In this document: positions 32,267 through 33,875 of the stretch, piece after piece
Numbering within the stretch: position 1 is the first letter of the stretch
Layout: every line of letters starts with the position of its first letter
From: Mucilaginibacter sp.
GTDB lineage: Bacteria > Bacteroidota > Bacteroidia > Sphingobacteriales > Sphingobacteriaceae
Length of the DNA: 33,875 nt
Reading direction: 5' to 3'
Assembly (NCBI RefSeq): GCF_028288105.1
Contig: NZ_JAQBOI010000159.1
Span: forward strand, 1-33,875
Translations under genes and position numbers: made by a program
Notes under the pieces: model-generated
The model's database searches: none
Told to the model about the DNA's origin: nothing
What the model saw: the letters and a program-made list of their open reading frames with translations, nothing else

Positions 32267-33649
32267 TTATTCAGTTTTGGCTTGTGCGGTTGATTCGGCT
32301 GTTACCCATCCCTTTAATGGCGGACAAGATTGGTATTCAGCATCAATTTTAATGAAGGTTTCTTTACGGCGTTTATCAAACCATTGGCTAATAGTACGGC
32401 TAAGTTTATCGTTCATAGCGTCCTCCTTTAATTTGGCAAAATCTTGATCAAGGTTAGCCTTGTGCGCATTGGTAACCGATTTAAGGTATAAAATCTTATA
32501 GCTTTGTTTGCGGGTTTGCGGGTCGTTAAACAATTGTGGTTTTGAAATTGAACCCACTTTCATGGTATCGGTAAGTAATGCAACCTGTGGGTCAAGCTTA
32601 TCTGTTGGGATATAAGTTGAGCGTGTTTGAACGTTATCCGCGTTCAGCATCATACCACCATTAAATTTTGTTTCTTTATCATCAGAGTAGAATGATGCAG
32701 CACTTGAAAAATCAAATTTCTTTACGGCCATCAGGGCGGTATAAACGCTATCGGCAGTGGTTTTTGCCCTATCTAAACTTGCCTGGGTAGTTACCGGAAT
32801 AATTAATATGTGGCGTGCATGCACCTGTTCGCCACGGCGCTCTATCACTTGTAAAAAATGGAAGCCATTTTCTGTTTCAAACACAGACGATACCTCACCT
32901 GCTTTTAGTTTAAAAGCATTGGCGGTAAATTCCTTAACCATTGCTGTACGGTCAAAGAAGCCCAGGTCGCCACCTTCAGGCGCAGATCCCGGATCTTGCG
33001 AATACAACCTGGCCAGGGTAGCAAAATCTTCACCTTTTTTAACCCTTGCCCTTAAGTCTTCAGCTTTTTGCCTATAAAATTCTTTTTCTTCCTTGTTTAG
33101 TTTTGGAGAAAATACGATCTCGCCTACTTCAATTTCTTTGTTATAGGTAGGCAGGCTATCTTTAGACATCGCTTCGAAGTACTTTTTAACATCCTGTGGG
33201 GTAGTGTTTACCTTTTCGGTTATTTTTGACCTCATGCGCTGCGCAATTAAAGACTCCTTAATATCCGGGCGAAGCTCATCCTTATATTGAATAATCGAAC
33301 GACCCAGGAACTGTTCTAACCTGTCCTGGCTGCCTGCACGTTGTATAAAGCTGCGCATACGGCGGTCAACCTCGCCATCAACTTCTTCATCCTTTACCTG
33401 CACGCTATCAATTACCGCTTGCTGGGCAAGCAACTTTTGAGTAAGCTGGTTTTGTAATATGATGCATTTGATATTTGGATTTGGTTGCTGGCCACTCACC
33501 AGGTATTGTGCATATTGCAGCTCGATATCTGATTGTAAAACAATACTGCTGCCTACAACTGCAGCAATTTTATCAAGTGTGCGTACCTGTGCCTGGGCAA
33601 ATGACAGAAATATAAAAATATTTAGAATGGACAGTCCGATTTTTCTCAT
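32267..33649 (-). CDS. surA: SurA-like periplasmic peptidyl-prolyl isomerase
   Basis: 460 residues. A signal peptide (MRKIGLSILNIFIFLSFAQA) leads into a SurA N-terminal helical domain (LDKIAAVVGSSIVLQSDIELQ, the hallmark opening). The first parvulin domain is at about 170-280 (FATLARLYSQDPGSAPEGGDLGFF ... GEVSSVFETENGFHFLQVI). A second, more degenerate one follows (VHARHILI ... FSSAASFYSDDKETKFNGGMM). SurA guides unfolded outer-membrane proteins across the periplasm, matching the many TonB/TolC-type products of this phylum. It is first in an operon with moxR and diverges from the partial gene at the window edge. Confidence 0.93.
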   Translation of the reverse strand: MRKIGLSILNIFIFLSFAQAQVRTLDKIAAVVGSSIVLQSDIELQYAQYLVSGQQPNPNIKCIILQNQLTQKLLAQQAVIDSVQVKDEEVDGEVDRRMRSFIQRAGSQDRLEQFLGRSIIQYKDELRPDIKESLIAQRMRSKITEKVNTTPQDVKKYFEAMSKDSLPTYNKEIEVGEIVFSPKLNKEEKEFYRQKAEDLRARVKKGEDFATLARLYSQDPGSAPEGGDLGFFDRTAMVKEFTANAFKLKAGEVSSVFETENGFHFLQVIERRGEQVHARHILIIPVTTQASLDRAKTTADSVYTALMAVKKFDFSSAASFYSDDKETKFNGGMMLNADNVQTRSTYIPTDKLDPQVALLTDTMKVGSISKPQLFNDPQTRKQSYKILYLKSVTNAHKANLDQDFAKLKEDAMNDKLSRTISQWFDKRRKETFIKIDAEYQSCPPLKGWVTAESTAQAKTE

Positions 33650-33669
33650 GTAATTGTTAAACTAATATT

Positions 33670-33686
33670 ACGGATAATTTATCCGT
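33670..33686. promoter_or_regulatory. 17-bp perfect palindrome upstream of surA, candidate operator
   Basis: ACGGATAA-T-TTATCCGT is an 8-1-8 perfect inverted repeat, 21 bp before the surA ATG in the spacer shared with the divergent gene. Odd-centred symmetric sites of this size are typical of dimeric repressors; no factor can be named. Confidence 0.4.
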
Positions 33687-33776
33687 TAAAAATGCAAATT
33701 TCGGTAAAATTTATTAATAATAATGTATAATTAACCTGTTGTGCGAATATGCTTATAATGCTTCAACAGGAATAGG

Positions 33777-33784
33777 TATTTTTG
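33777..33784 (+). promoter_or_regulatory. TAnnTTTG promoter box for the right-edge gene
   Basis: TATTTTTG matches the consensus and ends 8 bp before the first ATG of the partial gene. A 7-bp inverted repeat (CCTGTTG at 33735-33741, CAACAGG at 33764-33770) lies just upstream. Confidence 0.5.
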
Positions 33785-33792
33785 GTTAAATT

Positions 33793-33875
33793 ATGTTAAA
33801 TATGAAAGTTGATAATCCGCAGGCCTTCCGTTTTATAATGCAGGATGAAATTTATTTACTGGATAAAGATAAAGG
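33793..33875 (+). CDS. Start of unidentified gene (3' partial)
   Basis: Only 27 codons are in the window, reading MLNMKVDNPQAFRFIMQDEI and then YLLDKDK. Two in-frame ATGs, at 33793 and 33802, are possible starts; the second leaves a more usual leader after the promoter box. No signal sequence or membrane helix is visible. I do not recognise the family from this much sequence. The open frame, promoter box and divergent position to surA support a real gene. Confidence 0.55.
   Translation, partial: MLNMKVDNPQAFRFIMQDEIYLLDKDK

Overview
The window looks like chromosome of a Bacteroidota bacterium, most likely Sphingobacteriaceae (Mucilaginibacter or Pedobacter type). The reasons are TAnnTTTG promoter boxes, few Shine-Dalgarno sites, a TonB-plug 'LKDASATTLYG' tail, SurA/MoxR and MutL/rhomboid neighbourhoods, many secreted proteins and lipoproteins, and dispersed palindromic repeats. 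I found no rRNA, intact tRNA, CRISPR array, transposase or integrase.

Layout. 1-2.0 kb: 3' end of a TonB-domain/plug-like protein, an orphan PAS protein, a 51-residue membrane peptide, an 86-bp palindromic repeat and a terminator. 2.0-9.6 kb: a secreted M61 peptidase diverging from a complete tripartite RND efflux operon (adaptor, pump, TolC). 9.6-12.4 kb: a receiver-only response regulator overlapping a GlcNAc-kinase-like gene, a lipoprotein, a DHFR-like reductase, a small hypothetical protein. 12.4-14.0 kb: lnt. 14.3-17.9 kb: an accessory-looking block in which an AraC regulator diverges from a four-gene operon (acetyltransferase, secreted alpha/beta hydrolase, exported cupin, cyclophilin-like lipoprotein); its right edge holds degenerate tRNA-like sequence next to rsmI. 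18.0-20.4 kb: rsmI and serS with repeat-rich spacers. 20.5-23.9 kb: an amidohydrolase and an overlapping serine hydrolase. 24.1-30.2 kb: mutL, two rhomboids, an EEP hydrolase and cysS in one direction. 30.2-33.9 kb: a second copy of the 86-bp repeat bracketed by a 26-bp direct repeat, an NTF2-like secreted protein, a surA-moxR pair, and the first codons of another gene.

Functionally it is mostly core housekeeping (translation: serS, cysS, rsmI; repair: mutL; envelope biogenesis: lnt, surA; efflux) with a few accessory parts. The points that most merit checking are: the mobile-looking 86-bp palindrome whose apparent insertion duplicated the end of cysS; the MutL with a substituted endonuclease motif; the AraC-controlled operon beside tRNA-like relics; and the translational coupling of a lone receiver domain to a sugar kinase.
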